In this document: positions 6,189 through 12,225 of the stretch, piece after piece
Numbering within the stretch: position 1 is the stretch's first letter
How the letters are laid out: each line of letters begins with the position of its first letter
NCBI RefSeq assembly: GCF_024460475.1
Contig: NZ_JANFYN010000058.1
Location: 1-12,225, forward strand
Reading direction: 5' to 3'
DNA from: Holdemanella sp. MSK.7.32
GTDB lineage: Bacteria; Bacillota_I; Bacilli_A; Erysipelotrichales; Erysipelotrichaceae
DNA length: 12,225 nt
The notes under the pieces: model-generated
Told to the model about the DNA's origin: nothing
The model's input: the letters and a program-made list of their open reading frames with translations, nothing else
Databases searched by the model: none
Translations under genes and position numbers: made by a program

Positions 6189-6383
6189 TTACAAGTCCAG
6201 CCAAAGTTTAAGTCCCGTAGTATCCGCTCTACCCGATACGAAGGTAACTTCTACATTATGATATTTTTCACACTCTTTACGAATATCCTTTACTTGGCCT
6301 TCTAATACAACTTCATTTTTTTGATTATATAATATTATTTTTGTCTCTGGATAAAACAGCTTCATACATTCATGAAAATTCAT
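6189..6383 (-). CDS. small hypothetical protein, 64 aa
   Basis: A 64-aa soluble protein of unknown family. The pattern ILYNQKNEVVLEGQVKDI (about residues 17-34) followed by NVEVTFVSGR looks like a small beta-barrel or beta-sandwich with one helix at the N-terminus (FHECMKLFYPE). The start chosen is the ATG at 6381-6383, with GGGG 8 nt upstream. The frame can be extended to a TTG at 6414-6416 directly after the DUF349 stop, but that extension runs through a terminator hairpin. It lies downstream of the DUF349 gene and convergent with ohyA. A complete frame with a plausible ribosome site supports it as a gene, but its function cannot be assigned. Confidence 0.6.
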   Translation of the reverse strand: MNFHECMKLFYPETKIILYNQKNEVVLEGQVKDIRKECEKYHNVEVTFVSGRADTTGLKLWLDL

Positions 6384-6395
6384 ATAATAAACCCC

Positions 6396-6423
6396 AAGAA
6401 AAAGAGAGTAGATCAACTACTCT
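6396..6423 (-). terminator. terminator overlapping the DUF349-gene stop
   Basis: Minus-strand stem AGAGTAG/CTACTCT (6417-6423, 6405-6411) with a TTGAT loop, then CTTTTTCTT. The TAG stop (6417-6419) is in the stem. It is modest in strength, so the small gene downstream may be served by read-through. Confidence 0.6.
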
Positions 6424-7565
6424 GCTAATTTCTTTTCAATATCTTCGATTTCTTGTTCAAGTTGTTTGATAAAATCTTCTTTATCTTCTACTTGATCCTG
6501 TAAGTCAGCTACTGTAGCTTCACTTACCAAACCAGTCATATCATCCTGAAGACGTTTGATTTGACGTTTTTGGTTTGCGATTTGTTCTTCTTTACGAGAA
6601 ATAATTTCTGACATGTGTTCACGCCAGTTAGCACGACGCTTTTCACTAGCCGATTTTAAACCCGCAAAGTATTCGTCCATAACTCCTCTGAACTCATTCC
6701 AAATTTCGTCTTCTTTATCTTTTCCACAGAAACCAATTGATTTCCATTTGTTAGACAATTCTTTCATCATTGCCGTTTGTTCACGAGTATATTCCTGTAA
6801 ACCAGCAATTGATTTAGCTTCCTTAACTAAAGCTTGTTTTTCAGCATATTTTTCATCATGTTCAACATGCAATTTTTCATAGAATTCATTACGTTTCGCA
6901 TAGAATTTTTGGCGAGCCTCATTAAACGCATTCCATAAATCATCATCAAATTCACGACCTGCATTTCCAGCTGCTTTCCATGCATCCATCAATTCTTTAT
7001 ATTTAGCACTTGTTTTTTGCCATTCTTCAGAATCCTGTAAAGACTTAGCTTTTTCAATTAAATCTTCTTTTACCTTTTTGGCATTTTCAAACTGAACCGC
7101 TCTATTTTCCCAGTTAGCATGTTTACGATCATAGAACTTCTGACGAGCTGCATTGAAACGTTCCCACAATTCATCATCCGTTTTCTTTCCGGCATTTCCA
7201 GAAGCTTTCCATTCATCCATCAAAGAAGTCATTTTTTCAGTAGCCTTCTTAAAATCATCTGATAAAGAAGTTTTTTCAGCTTCCTTAATCAAAGCTTCCT
7301 TAGCCTCTACAACCTTTTGAGCCAATGCCTTTTGTTTCTCATAAACCTTTTCAACATTTGCCTCAAATTCTTCCCTTAACTTTTCTTCTGCCAAAGACTC
7401 ACCAAATCCAGTCTTTCTCCATTTTTTCTTTAAATCATTCACAAAGCGAACAGCTTCGTTGAAATCTTCAATTTCGTCAACTTTTTTTGATTCTTCGACA
7501 AGAGCCTGTTTTTGGTCAATACCGGCTTCCATATCTTCAAATTCTTCGTAAAATTCTTTTTCCAT
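6417..7565 (-). CDS. DUF349 repeat protein, coiled-coil rich
   Basis: A highly charged 382-aa cytoplasmic helical protein with four DUF349 repeats at about residues 20-78, 90-147, 168-225 and 245-300. Each has a Trp, a short Gly-containing turn and an acidic helix; repeats 2 and 3 share the DEWKA-GNAG and RQKFY pattern. Residues about 310-382 form a Glu/Lys-rich coiled coil. The family is widespread but its biochemical role is poorly defined. The frame can be read 26 codons further upstream (to 7643), giving a hydrophobic-looking N-terminus. That stretch covers the tRNA terminator and the promoter of this gene, so it is not translated. The start at 7563-7565 has only a weak GAG ribosome site; an ATG at 7587-7589 is a second option. 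The gene stands alone, with a promoter in front and a terminator over its stop. Confidence 0.88.
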   Translation of the reverse strand: MEKEFYEEFEDMEAGIDQKQALVEESKKVDEIEDFNEAVRFVNDLKKKWRKTGFGESLAEEKLREEFEANVEKVYEKQKALAQKVVEAKEALIKEAEKTSLSDDFKKATEKMTSLMDEWKASGNAGKKTDDELWERFNAARQKFYDRKHANWENRAVQFENAKKVKEDLIEKAKSLQDSEEWQKTSAKYKELMDAWKAAGNAGREFDDDLWNAFNEARQKFYAKRNEFYEKLHVEHDEKYAEKQALVKEAKSIAGLQEYTREQTAMMKELSNKWKSIGFCGKDKEDEIWNEFRGVMDEYFAGLKSASEKRRANWREHMSEIISRKEEQIANQKRQIKRLQDDMTGLVSEATVADLQDQVEDKEDFIKQLEQEIEDIEKKLAE

Positions 7566-7602
7566 ACATCTACTCAGCTTTCTAATCATCCGATTACTTA
7601 TG

Positions 7603-7611
7603 ATTATAACA
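7603..7611 (-). promoter_or_regulatory. extended -10 promoter of the DUF349 gene
   Basis: TGTTATAAT on the minus strand is a perfect extended -10. It lies directly after the tRNA terminator T-tract and about 38 nt before the chosen start. The -35 region is only T-rich. Confidence 0.55.
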
Positions 7612-7625
7612 TAGAATAAAAAAAG

Positions 7626-7652
7626 TATAAAAAAAAACTGCATCTGCAGTTT
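7626..7652 (-). terminator. terminator of the tRNA-Ile/tRNA-Ala unit
   Basis: Stem AAACTGC/GCAGTTT (7646-7652, 7635-7641) with an AGAT tetraloop, followed on the minus strand by a long T-rich run. It is 12 nt downstream of the tRNA-Ala 3' end. Confidence 0.85.
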
Positions 7653-7664
7653 AAATTTTACAAA

Positions 7665-7740
7665 TGGTGGAGCGTATCGGGATCGAACCGATGACCCCCT
7701 GCGTGCAAGGCAGGTGCTCTCCCAGCTGAGCTAACACCCC
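7665..7740 (-). tRNA. tRNA-Ala (anticodon UGC)
   Basis: 76 nt with an encoded CCA tail (7665-7667). The acceptor arm GGGGTGT pairs with ACGCTCC (one G-T pair), the D arm contains AGCTCAGCTGGGAGAGC, the anticodon loop holds TGC, and the T arm has GGTTCGATCC. It is the second gene of a two-tRNA leftward unit. tRNA-Ile(GAU)/tRNA-Ala(UGC) pairs are typical of rRNA spacers, but no rRNA is present here. Confidence 0.97.
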
Positions 7741-7766
7741 ATTATAGTAAGCGTCTAAAGAAATCA

Positions 7767-7843
<77 letters not shown>

Positions 7844-7864
7844 ATATCCCCAAGACGCTCATAT

Positions 7865-7892
7865 ATAATACCATAAATATTCATCTTTGCAA
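7865..7892 (-). promoter_or_regulatory. tRNA unit promoter
   Basis: On the minus strand, TTGCAA (7887-7892) and TATTAT (7865-7870) with a 16-nt spacer; the expected start is about 15 nt before tRNA-Ile. It lies immediately after the stop codon of the upstream exporter gene. Confidence 0.5.
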
Positions 7893-7900
7893 GTACTTTT

Positions 7901-8356
7901 TTACGTTTTTTCTAAAAATTTTCTCTTTTCCTGATAATACACACGCATAATTGTGGAAACCAATAGGATTCCCAAAGCCAAAACACCCGCAACACTCAAT
8001 GTTTGAAGCCCCATATTTAGTGTGTTTTGAGCATCCCCACGAATGGCCGCAAGCATCGTACGATACATACCGCCTCCAGGAACTAATGGAATCAATGCAC
8101 AAACTAAAAATGTTGTGACTGGCGTCTTACATTGTCGTGCCAATATTTCTGAAGCTAAGGCTAAACCTAAAGCCCCATAGAAATTGGATAATATTTCAGA
8201 ACAATCTAAATACAGTCCCACCTTGTAACAGACACCGCCAATGGCACCTACAACTCCGGCAAACCATAAATTTCTTCCTTTAATATTAAATAGGAAACCA
8301 AACCCTAAACTAGCAAGGAATGAAGAGATTCCTGCTTTTAAAATCACATATATCAT
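7901..8356 (-). CDS. threonine/serine exporter family, small (YjjB/ThrE_2-like) subunit
   Basis: A 151-aa integral membrane protein with about four to five hydrophobic helices. It corresponds to the C-terminal half of ThrE-type exporters, which is a separate gene in YjjP/YjjB systems (YjjPB exports succinate in E. coli; ThrE exports threonine/serine in Corynebacterium). The family signature PLVPGGGMYRTM is at about residues 90-101, with RNLWFAGVVGAIGG in the second helix region. A ribosome site, AGGGG, lies 9 nt before the ATG. It follows the large subunit with an 11-nt gap, so the two are co-transcribed and presumably form one transporter. No clear terminator follows; the tRNA promoter begins about 9 nt after the stop. 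The substrate is not certain. Confidence 0.9.
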   Translation of the reverse strand: MIYVILKAGISSFLASLGFGFLFNIKGRNLWFAGVVGAIGGVCYKVGLYLDCSEILSNFYGALGLALASEILARQCKTPVTTFLVCALIPLVPGGGMYRTMLAAIRGDAQNTLNMGLQTLSVAGVLALGILLVSTIMRVYYQEKRKFLEKT

Positions 8357-8367
8357 AATTCATTCCC

Positions 8368-9117
8368 CTATATCCAAAAATACATCACAAAACCAGCTCC
8401 TACCGCAATGGCAATAGCACACAAAAAGGCATCTACCGCTCTTGCGACGCCAGAAACATAATCTCCTGCAATCGTATCACGAATCGCATTGGTAATCGCA
8501 AGTCCAGGCACTAGAAGCATAAAGCTAGAAATAACCATAATATCCACATTCGTCTGTGGTAATACTTGATGGATCAATTGCGCACTTAGTGCTGCAGATC
8601 CTGCCGATATCGCATTATTCAAGAAAGAATTTAGTTTGTGTTTTGACAAGAAACAGCTGATACAACGAATCAAAATTCCAATAAAAAAGGACATCACAAT
8701 TTCTAATAAAGTCCCATTAAAGAACATTCCAAATCCAGCAGCGCCAACCGCACCAAAAAGCATTGTCTCTTTAAATGTATAGCGAGACATCCCCTTAATT
8801 CGATCCAATTCACTAGCTAACTCATCCACTGACATTGGATTTGAACAAATCCTTCTAGAAAGCGTATTAATTTGATCAATACGATTCAAATCTACCTCTC
8901 CCGTATGTACCCTGCAAATACGCGTCATTGTCTGATTGTCATACGTCAAAGAAAACATGATACCCGTTAAAGTCACATAGCTATCCGCATATTCAATGCC
9001 TTCAAAACAACGACACATTCTGACCATTGTTTCTTCGACACGGCTGACTTCCGCACCACTCTCCACTAACATCTTTCCGGCTTCAATAATTGTATTTAAT
9101 AACTTCTCAATATTCAT
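8368..9117 (-). CDS. threonine/serine exporter family, large (YjjP/ThrE-like) subunit
   Basis: A 249-aa protein with a soluble N-terminal region of about 115 residues and then about five membrane helices, the layout of YjjP/ThrE N-terminal halves. The conserved segment LVESGAEVSRVEETMVRMC is at about residues 17-35, and NAIRDTIAGDYVSGVARA in the last helices is also typical. It pairs with the small subunit gene directly downstream. There is no ribosome site before the ATG; instead an extended -10 (TGTTATAAT) ends 6 nt upstream, so the mRNA is predicted to be leaderless. The terminator of the preceding Na/Pi gene lies immediately before this promoter. Transport direction and substrate (amino acid or dicarboxylate) are inferred from the family only. 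Confidence 0.9.
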   Translation of the reverse strand: MNIEKLLNTIIEAGKMLVESGAEVSRVEETMVRMCRCFEGIEYADSYVTLTGIMFSLTYDNQTMTRICRVHTGEVDLNRIDQINTLSRRICSNPMSVDELASELDRIKGMSRYTFKETMLFGAVGAAGFGMFFNGTLLEIVMSFFIGILIRCISCFLSKHKLNSFLNNAISAGSAALSAQLIHQVLPQTNVDIMVISSFMLLVPGLAITNAIRDTIAGDYVSGVARAVDAFLCAIAIAVGAGFVMYFWI

Positions 9118-9123
9118 ACACAG

Positions 9124-9132
9124 ATTATAACA
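9124..9132 (-). promoter_or_regulatory. extended -10 promoter giving a leaderless exporter mRNA
   Basis: TGTTATAAT on the minus strand. Its TATAAT (9124-9129) is separated from the ATG by exactly 6 nt, which places the start of transcription on the start codon. The -35 position falls in the preceding terminator and is poor. Confidence 0.65.
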
Positions 9133-9158
9133 AAAAATAAGCAGAAAAACTGCTTATT
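9132..9158 (-). terminator. terminator overlapping the Na/Pi-gene stop
   Basis: A 9-bp perfect stem AATAAGCAG/CTGCTTATT (9150-9158, 9136-9144) with a five-T loop, followed by a T-tract. The TAA stop (9157-9159) overlaps the stem. Confidence 0.85.
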
Positions 9159-10770
9159 AATCAGGAATCTCAAAAGTAATTTTGTCAAGTTCTTGAGACA
9201 CATTTAAAGCGTGGTCATTAATACGCTCAAAGTCTGTAAAAATACGTGACAACATCATACTGACTTCACTTGAACATTTCTTTTGTTTTAAAGCTTGAAT
9301 CTGTGCTTCACGCCAACTAGATACAAGTGAATCAATCACATCATCTTTACGTTCTGCCTCTTCTACATCATCCAAATCATTCTTCATATCCACACATAAC
9401 TTCTTCATGTGCTCTACAATTTCAATTTCCGAAATTGTCATATCTCCTTGAAGACGTTTTGTCGCCTGATGATTCATATTCACGGCATAATCACTAATAC
9501 GCTCAATGTCCACTAACATCAAATAATAGCTAGACAAGGCTTGAGAAATATTCACATTCAAGTTTGGCGTAGCCAAAGCCGTACTAATATATTCACTAAT
9601 GACTTTATCCAAGTAATTGACTGTATCCTCTCTTTTGTAGATTTGTTCATCTATCTTATCACTAAACTGCAACAATTGATCAAAAGCCTGATTTACATTC
9701 TCATACGCAAGCTCTAACATGTGCATAGTTTCATCATTGATTTGTTTCACTGAAATAGCTGCACCACCAATCATCTTCTTAGATTTAGGTAGTGGCTGCA
9801 AAAACAATAAACGCTCATCTTCTGTTTCTTTATTTTCAACTGGTAAGATGTGTTGCGCAAACTCAGCCAAGTATGTTCCAAATGGAAGCAACAAGATTGT
9901 TGTACAAACATTAAATATAGTATGCATATTCGCAATCTGTGCAGTCGCATTGTATGGCGTTAAATGAATAACCCAAGATACCAATGGTGTAAACATACAT
10001 ACAATTGTAAAAATCGTTGTACCAATGATATTAAAACTCAAGTGAATGGCGGTAGCCTGCTTAGCCTCACGACTTGTTCCAATTGAGGCAAGAACAGCCG
10101 TAATACAAGTACCAATATTCTGTCCAAACAATACATATACTGCTCCATCCAAACCAATAACACCACCGGCTGCTAGGGCTTGTAAAATACCTACAGAAGC
10201 TGAACTCGATTGAATCAAAGCCGTAAATCCTGCACCCACCAAAATACCTACTAATGGATTTGAGAAGTGTGTGACTAATTCAACAAATTCTTTTGATTCT
10301 CTTAATGGCATCATAGCTGTACTCATCATATTCATACCAATAAAAAGAATACCCAAACCTGCAATGATCTGTCCAATATCAGTTGCCTTGGCACTCTTTG
10401 TAAACATAATCAATGCCACACCCATAAAGGCAACTAATGGAGCAATGGCACTTACATCTAACGCAATCAACTGACCCGTAATAGTTGTACCCACGTTAGC
10501 CCCCATAATAATCCATACGGCTTGTTGTAACGTCATCATCTGTGCGTTGACAAATCCAACAACCATAACTGTTGTTGCACTCGAACTTTGAATAACCGCC
10601 GTAACAAGTGCACCTACAATGACGCCTAAAAATCGATTTGAAGTTAATTTCTCTAAAATTTGTTTTAAACGATCTCCAGCCGCAGCTTCAAGACCATTTC
10701 CCATCATCTGCATTCCATATAGGAATAAAGCTAATCCACCCAATAAAGACAATATATTTGTTGTTGTCAT
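9157..10770 (-). CDS. Na/Pi cotransporter family protein with PhoU-like C-terminal domain
   Basis: A sodium-dependent phosphate transporter of the NptA/PF02690 type, 537 aa, close to the usual length for bacterial members with a PhoU-like tail. Two inverted membrane halves each carry the QSSS motif (residues 61-64 and 187-190), followed by GANVGTTITG (90-99) and GQNIGTCITA (216-225). From about residue 335 to the end the protein is soluble, helical and charged, as expected for the PhoU-like domain. The start is the ATG at 10768-10770, 5 nt after AAGGTGG (10776-10782); the frame extends to a GTG inside that ribosome site, which is rejected. Upstream lie TTAACA direct repeats typical of a PhoP box. 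It is transcribed away from the amidohydrolase and ends in its own terminator. Confidence 0.92.
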   Translation of the reverse strand: MTTTNILSLLGGLALFLYGMQMMGNGLEAAAGDRLKQILEKLTSNRFLGVIVGALVTAVIQSSSATTVMVVGFVNAQMMTLQQAVWIIMGANVGTTITGQLIALDVSAIAPLVAFMGVALIMFTKSAKATDIGQIIAGLGILFIGMNMMSTAMMPLRESKEFVELVTHFSNPLVGILVGAGFTALIQSSSASVGILQALAAGGVIGLDGAVYVLFGQNIGTCITAVLASIGTSREAKQATAIHLSFNIIGTTIFTIVCMFTPLVSWVIHLTPYNATAQIANMHTIFNVCTTILLLPFGTYLAEFAQHILPVENKETEDERLLFLQPLPKSKKMIGGAAISVKQINDETMHMLELAYENVNQAFDQLLQFSDKIDEQIYKREDTVNYLDKVISEYISTALATPNLNVNISQALSSYYLMLVDIERISDYAVNMNHQATKRLQGDMTISEIEIVEHMKKLCVDMKNDLDDVEEAERKDDVIDSLVSSWREAQIQALKQKKCSSEVSMMLSRIFTDFERINDHALNVSQELDKITFEIPD

Positions 10771-10822
10771 ATTTTCCACCTTTTCATATTTTCGTATTTA
10801 ATATAAATTTAAATGGAAATTC

Positions 10823-10864
10823 ATACTATCTTTACAATGTTAAATCTATGTTAAATTTATTTAA
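10823..10864 (-). promoter_or_regulatory. probable PhoP (Pho) box and promoter of the Na/Pi gene
   Basis: Reading the minus strand: TTAAAT (10859-10864), 4 nt, TTAACA (10849-10854), 5 nt, TTAACA (10838-10843), then 9 nt to a TAGTAT -10-like box (10823-10828). Gram-positive PhoP binds TT(A/C/T)A(C/T)A repeats about 11 bp apart just upstream of the -10, which is this arrangement. The predicted leader is about 46 nt. The phosphate link is inferred from the match and from the gene it precedes. Confidence 0.6.
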
Positions 10865-10867
10865 CAT
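10848..10867. repeat. 20-bp dyad in the divergent promoter region
   Basis: A perfect inverted repeat ATGTTAA-6nt-TTAACAT overlapping the PhoP-like direct repeats and ending 4 nt before the -10 (TATAAT, 10872-10877) of the rightward amidohydrolase gene. It could be an operator in its own right or a by-product of the AT-rich repeats. Confidence 0.5.
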
Positions 10868-10871
10868 TTAG

Positions 10872-10877
10872 TATAAT
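10872..10877 (+). promoter_or_regulatory. -10 box of the amidohydrolase gene
   Basis: A perfect TATAAT 23 nt before the ATG. The -35 position coincides with the TGTTAA repeats and is poor, so a protein bound there would block or shape this promoter. Confidence 0.55.
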
Positions 10878-10900
10878 AAACCCAATAAAAGGAGAATTTT

Positions 10901-11989
10901 ATGCCAACAATCATTGAAAACAGAAGAAATTTACACCAAATTCCAGAAATTGAACTTACCACACAAAAGACAGCACAATATATTGAAAACGTATTAGACT
11001 TATATGACTGCACCATTGATCATCCCATCCAAAATAGTGTAACCGCCTATTTTGACAATAAGAAAGAAAAGACAATCGTATTCCGTTCCGATATGGATGC
11101 ACTTCCTATGGAAGAAAATACAGGCCTAGAATTCAAAAGCACCAATGGATGTATGCACGCCTGTGGACACGACGGCCATATGGCCATGGTTTTAGAATTA
11201 GCTAAATACGCCAAGGAAAGCGACTACAACGTCTTATTGTTATTTCAGCCAGGCGAAGAAAAACCTGGTGGCGCCAAACCTATCATTGAATCTAAATTCT
11301 TCGATAAATTTAATATTGCCGCCATCTACGGAACACACATCTATCCAGAACTAGAAAAAGGAAAAATTTATACACGCCCTCATGAAATGATGGCTGGTGG
11401 ATGTGAGTTTGAAATTCTGGTAAAGGGAAAGGCAAGTCATGCAGCCCAACCTCAAAATGGAATCAACGCATTAACGGCTTGTGTTGAAATTCTACAAAAG
11501 TCTTTAGAACAAGAAGAAAAAGCCTTTGACAACAATACATTCCACCTATTACACTTTGGTACTTTCCATTCTGGCCAAGCCTTCAATATTATTGCAGATC
11601 AAGCTCATGTACGAGGATCTATTCGCTATTATGATCCAAAGGTATTTGATCAAATTGTTAATATCATTGAACAAAACATGAATAATGCAATCAAAAAATA
11701 CAAGGTGCAAGTTAATTTCAAAGTCAATCATCACTATCCACCTGTACTAAATAATGAAGAATTATTTCATACCCTATACAAAAATAACCTAGTCAATAAA
11801 CTAGATAGCCCTGTGCTTATTAGTGAAGACTTTGGTTACTACAGAAACGTAGCCCCATCTATCTTCTTCTTTTTAGGTACTGGTGACACCATTCCATTAC
11901 ACTCAAATAAGTTCACCTTTGATGAAGACATCCTATACAAAGGCGTAGAACTATACAGGAAACTATTAACGACAAAGATCCCATTCTAG
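10901..11989 (+). CDS. M20 family metallo-amidohydrolase
   Basis: A zinc-type M20D peptidase/amidohydrolase of 362 aa, a family that removes N-acyl groups from amino acids (hippurate, N-acetyl-diaminopimelate, indole-acetyl conjugates). Metal-site residues are all visible: HACGHDGH at 86-93 (C88, H90), the catalytic/ligand Glu pair QPGEE at 116-120, H146 in GTHIYPE, and H334 in PLHSNKF. The dimerisation/lid domain lies at about residues 165-275. The family's early FRSDMDALPMEE motif is at 61-72. A strong ribosome site, AAAGGAG, precedes the ATG. Length and motifs fit N-acetyldiaminopimelate deacetylase (YkuR-like) about as well as a general aminoacylase, so the exact substrate is left open. 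It is a single gene ending in a terminator that contains its stop. Confidence 0.92.
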   Translation: MPTIIENRRNLHQIPEIELTTQKTAQYIENVLDLYDCTIDHPIQNSVTAYFDNKKEKTIVFRSDMDALPMEENTGLEFKSTNGCMHACGHDGHMAMVLELAKYAKESDYNVLLLFQPGEEKPGGAKPIIESKFFDKFNIAAIYGTHIYPELEKGKIYTRPHEMMAGGCEFEILVKGKASHAAQPQNGINALTACVEILQKSLEQEEKAFDNNTFHLLHFGTFHSGQAFNIIADQAHVRGSIRYYDPKVFDQIVNIIEQNMNNAIKKYKVQVNFKVNHHYPPVLNNEELFHTLYKNNLVNKLDSPVLISEDFGYYRNVAPSIFFFLGTGDTIPLHSNKFTFDEDILYKGVELYRKLLTTKIPF

Positions 11990-12010
11990 TAAGCACTAGG
12001 ATGGGTTTTT
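11980..12010 (+). terminator. terminator of the amidohydrolase gene
   Basis: A 10-bp stem CCCATTCTAG/CTAGGATGGG (11980-11989, 11996-12005; one G-T pair), 6-nt loop, then five T residues. The TAG stop is the end of the left arm. Confidence 0.88.
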
Positions 12011-12213
12011 AAGTATCATGATAACAAAATCGGGTTCAAAGTAAATGAACCCGATATCATGCAATTCATTAAAATGAACCCAAAAATCACTCAAATAGAG
12101 CTCAACCTATCCCGTTCAACTATTAAGCGCATATTAAATAGGTTGCGTAAAGGCTCAAATCAAAAGACTATATAAAAATAGTTGGGGTCTAGATACGCTA
12201 TAAGATTACATAG
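12011..12213 (+). pseudogene. decayed C-terminal winged-helix fragment, RecG-like/AlbA_2-type regulator
   Basis: An in-frame stretch reads as a helix-turn-helix: IMQFIKMNPKITQIELN (12056-12106), then LSRSTIKRILNRLRKG (12107-12154). This closely resembles the C-terminal winged helix of divergent-AAA/AlbA_2 (RecG-like) ATP-binding proteins, of the form NPxITQxELAxxLxISRSTVKRxIxxLxxxG. It has no start with a ribosome site, is interrupted by a stop at 12173-12175, and further stops follow at 12188-12190 and 12211-12213. The rest of the protein is absent. It looks like the remnant of a lost gene at a former insertion or deletion boundary. The family call is by eye. Confidence 0.5.
12017..12061. 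repeat. strong imperfect palindrome in the remnant region
   Basis: CATGATA, 7 nt, CGGGTTCA, 7-nt loop, TGAACCCG, one base, TATCATG: two nested perfect inverted repeats (8 bp and 7 bp) in 45 bp. There is no T-tract after it, so it is not a standard terminator. A second AATGAACCC copy lies at 12073-12081. Confidence 0.6.
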
Positions 12214-12225
12214 GGCAGTGTGCTA

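Noticed and set aside
7566..7643. Hydrophobic N-terminal extension of the DUF349 protein that looks like a membrane anchor
   Set aside because: The codons run through the tRNA terminator T-tract and the extended -10 promoter; the Phe/Leu/Ile-rich peptide is the translation of A/T runs.
7881..8102. 73-aa minus-strand frame overlapping the small exporter subunit
   Set aside because: It is out of frame with the conserved exporter gene and has low-quality, Cys/Ser-rich composition.
10619..10871. Rightward frames opposite the start of the Na/Pi gene
   Set aside because: They are antisense shadows crossing the divergent promoter region without ribosome sites.

Overview
The window comes from a low-GC, Gram-positive bacterium. 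AT-rich intergenic DNA, AAGGAGG-type ribosome sites before several genes, intrinsic terminators with T-tracts and the gene families present all point to the Firmicutes. A gut or oral member of the Erysipelotrichia is my best guess; that is inference, since no rRNA or marker gene is visible.

Layout. (1) 1-290: left edge with a possible leftward gene start, two adjacent hairpins and a bidirectional terminator. (2) 288-2837, leftward: a MATE efflux transporter behind a long AraC-type regulator, separated by a terminator. (3) 3007-3294, leftward: an unrecognised small protein. (4) 3350-6143, rightward: a probable non-coding RNA (two hairpins showing the same 7-nt loop, then a terminator), a DhaS-like TetR regulator, and an oleate hydratase with an N-terminal hydrophobic segment. 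(5) 6189-10770, all leftward: a 64-aa unknown protein, a four-repeat DUF349 protein, tRNA-Ala(UGC), tRNA-Ile(GAU), the two halves of a split ThrE-type (YjjP/YjjB-like) exporter, and a Na/Pi cotransporter with a PhoU-like tail. (6) 10901-11989, rightward: an M20 amidohydrolase, divergent from the Na/Pi gene. (7) 11990-12225: terminator, a strong palindrome and a decayed winged-helix gene remnant.

How the genes may work together. AraC likely controls MATE, and TetR likely controls the oleate hydratase, a fatty-acid detoxifying enzyme; both links rest on adjacency. The Na/Pi gene has three direct TTAACA-like repeats at 10-11 bp spacing on its own strand, which looks like a Gram-positive PhoP (Pho) box and would tie phosphate uptake to phosphate starvation. 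The same DNA covers the promoter region of the amidohydrolase.

Main oddities. Three genes (MATE, tetR, the first exporter half) have no visible Shine-Dalgarno, and each has a TATAAT-like -10 ending exactly 6 nt before an ATG, directly behind the terminator of the preceding unit. This predicts leaderless mRNAs from compact terminator-promoter junctions. The paired-loop RNA at 3384-3512 is the best candidate for something undescribed. Most of the rest is ordinary housekeeping or accessory content.
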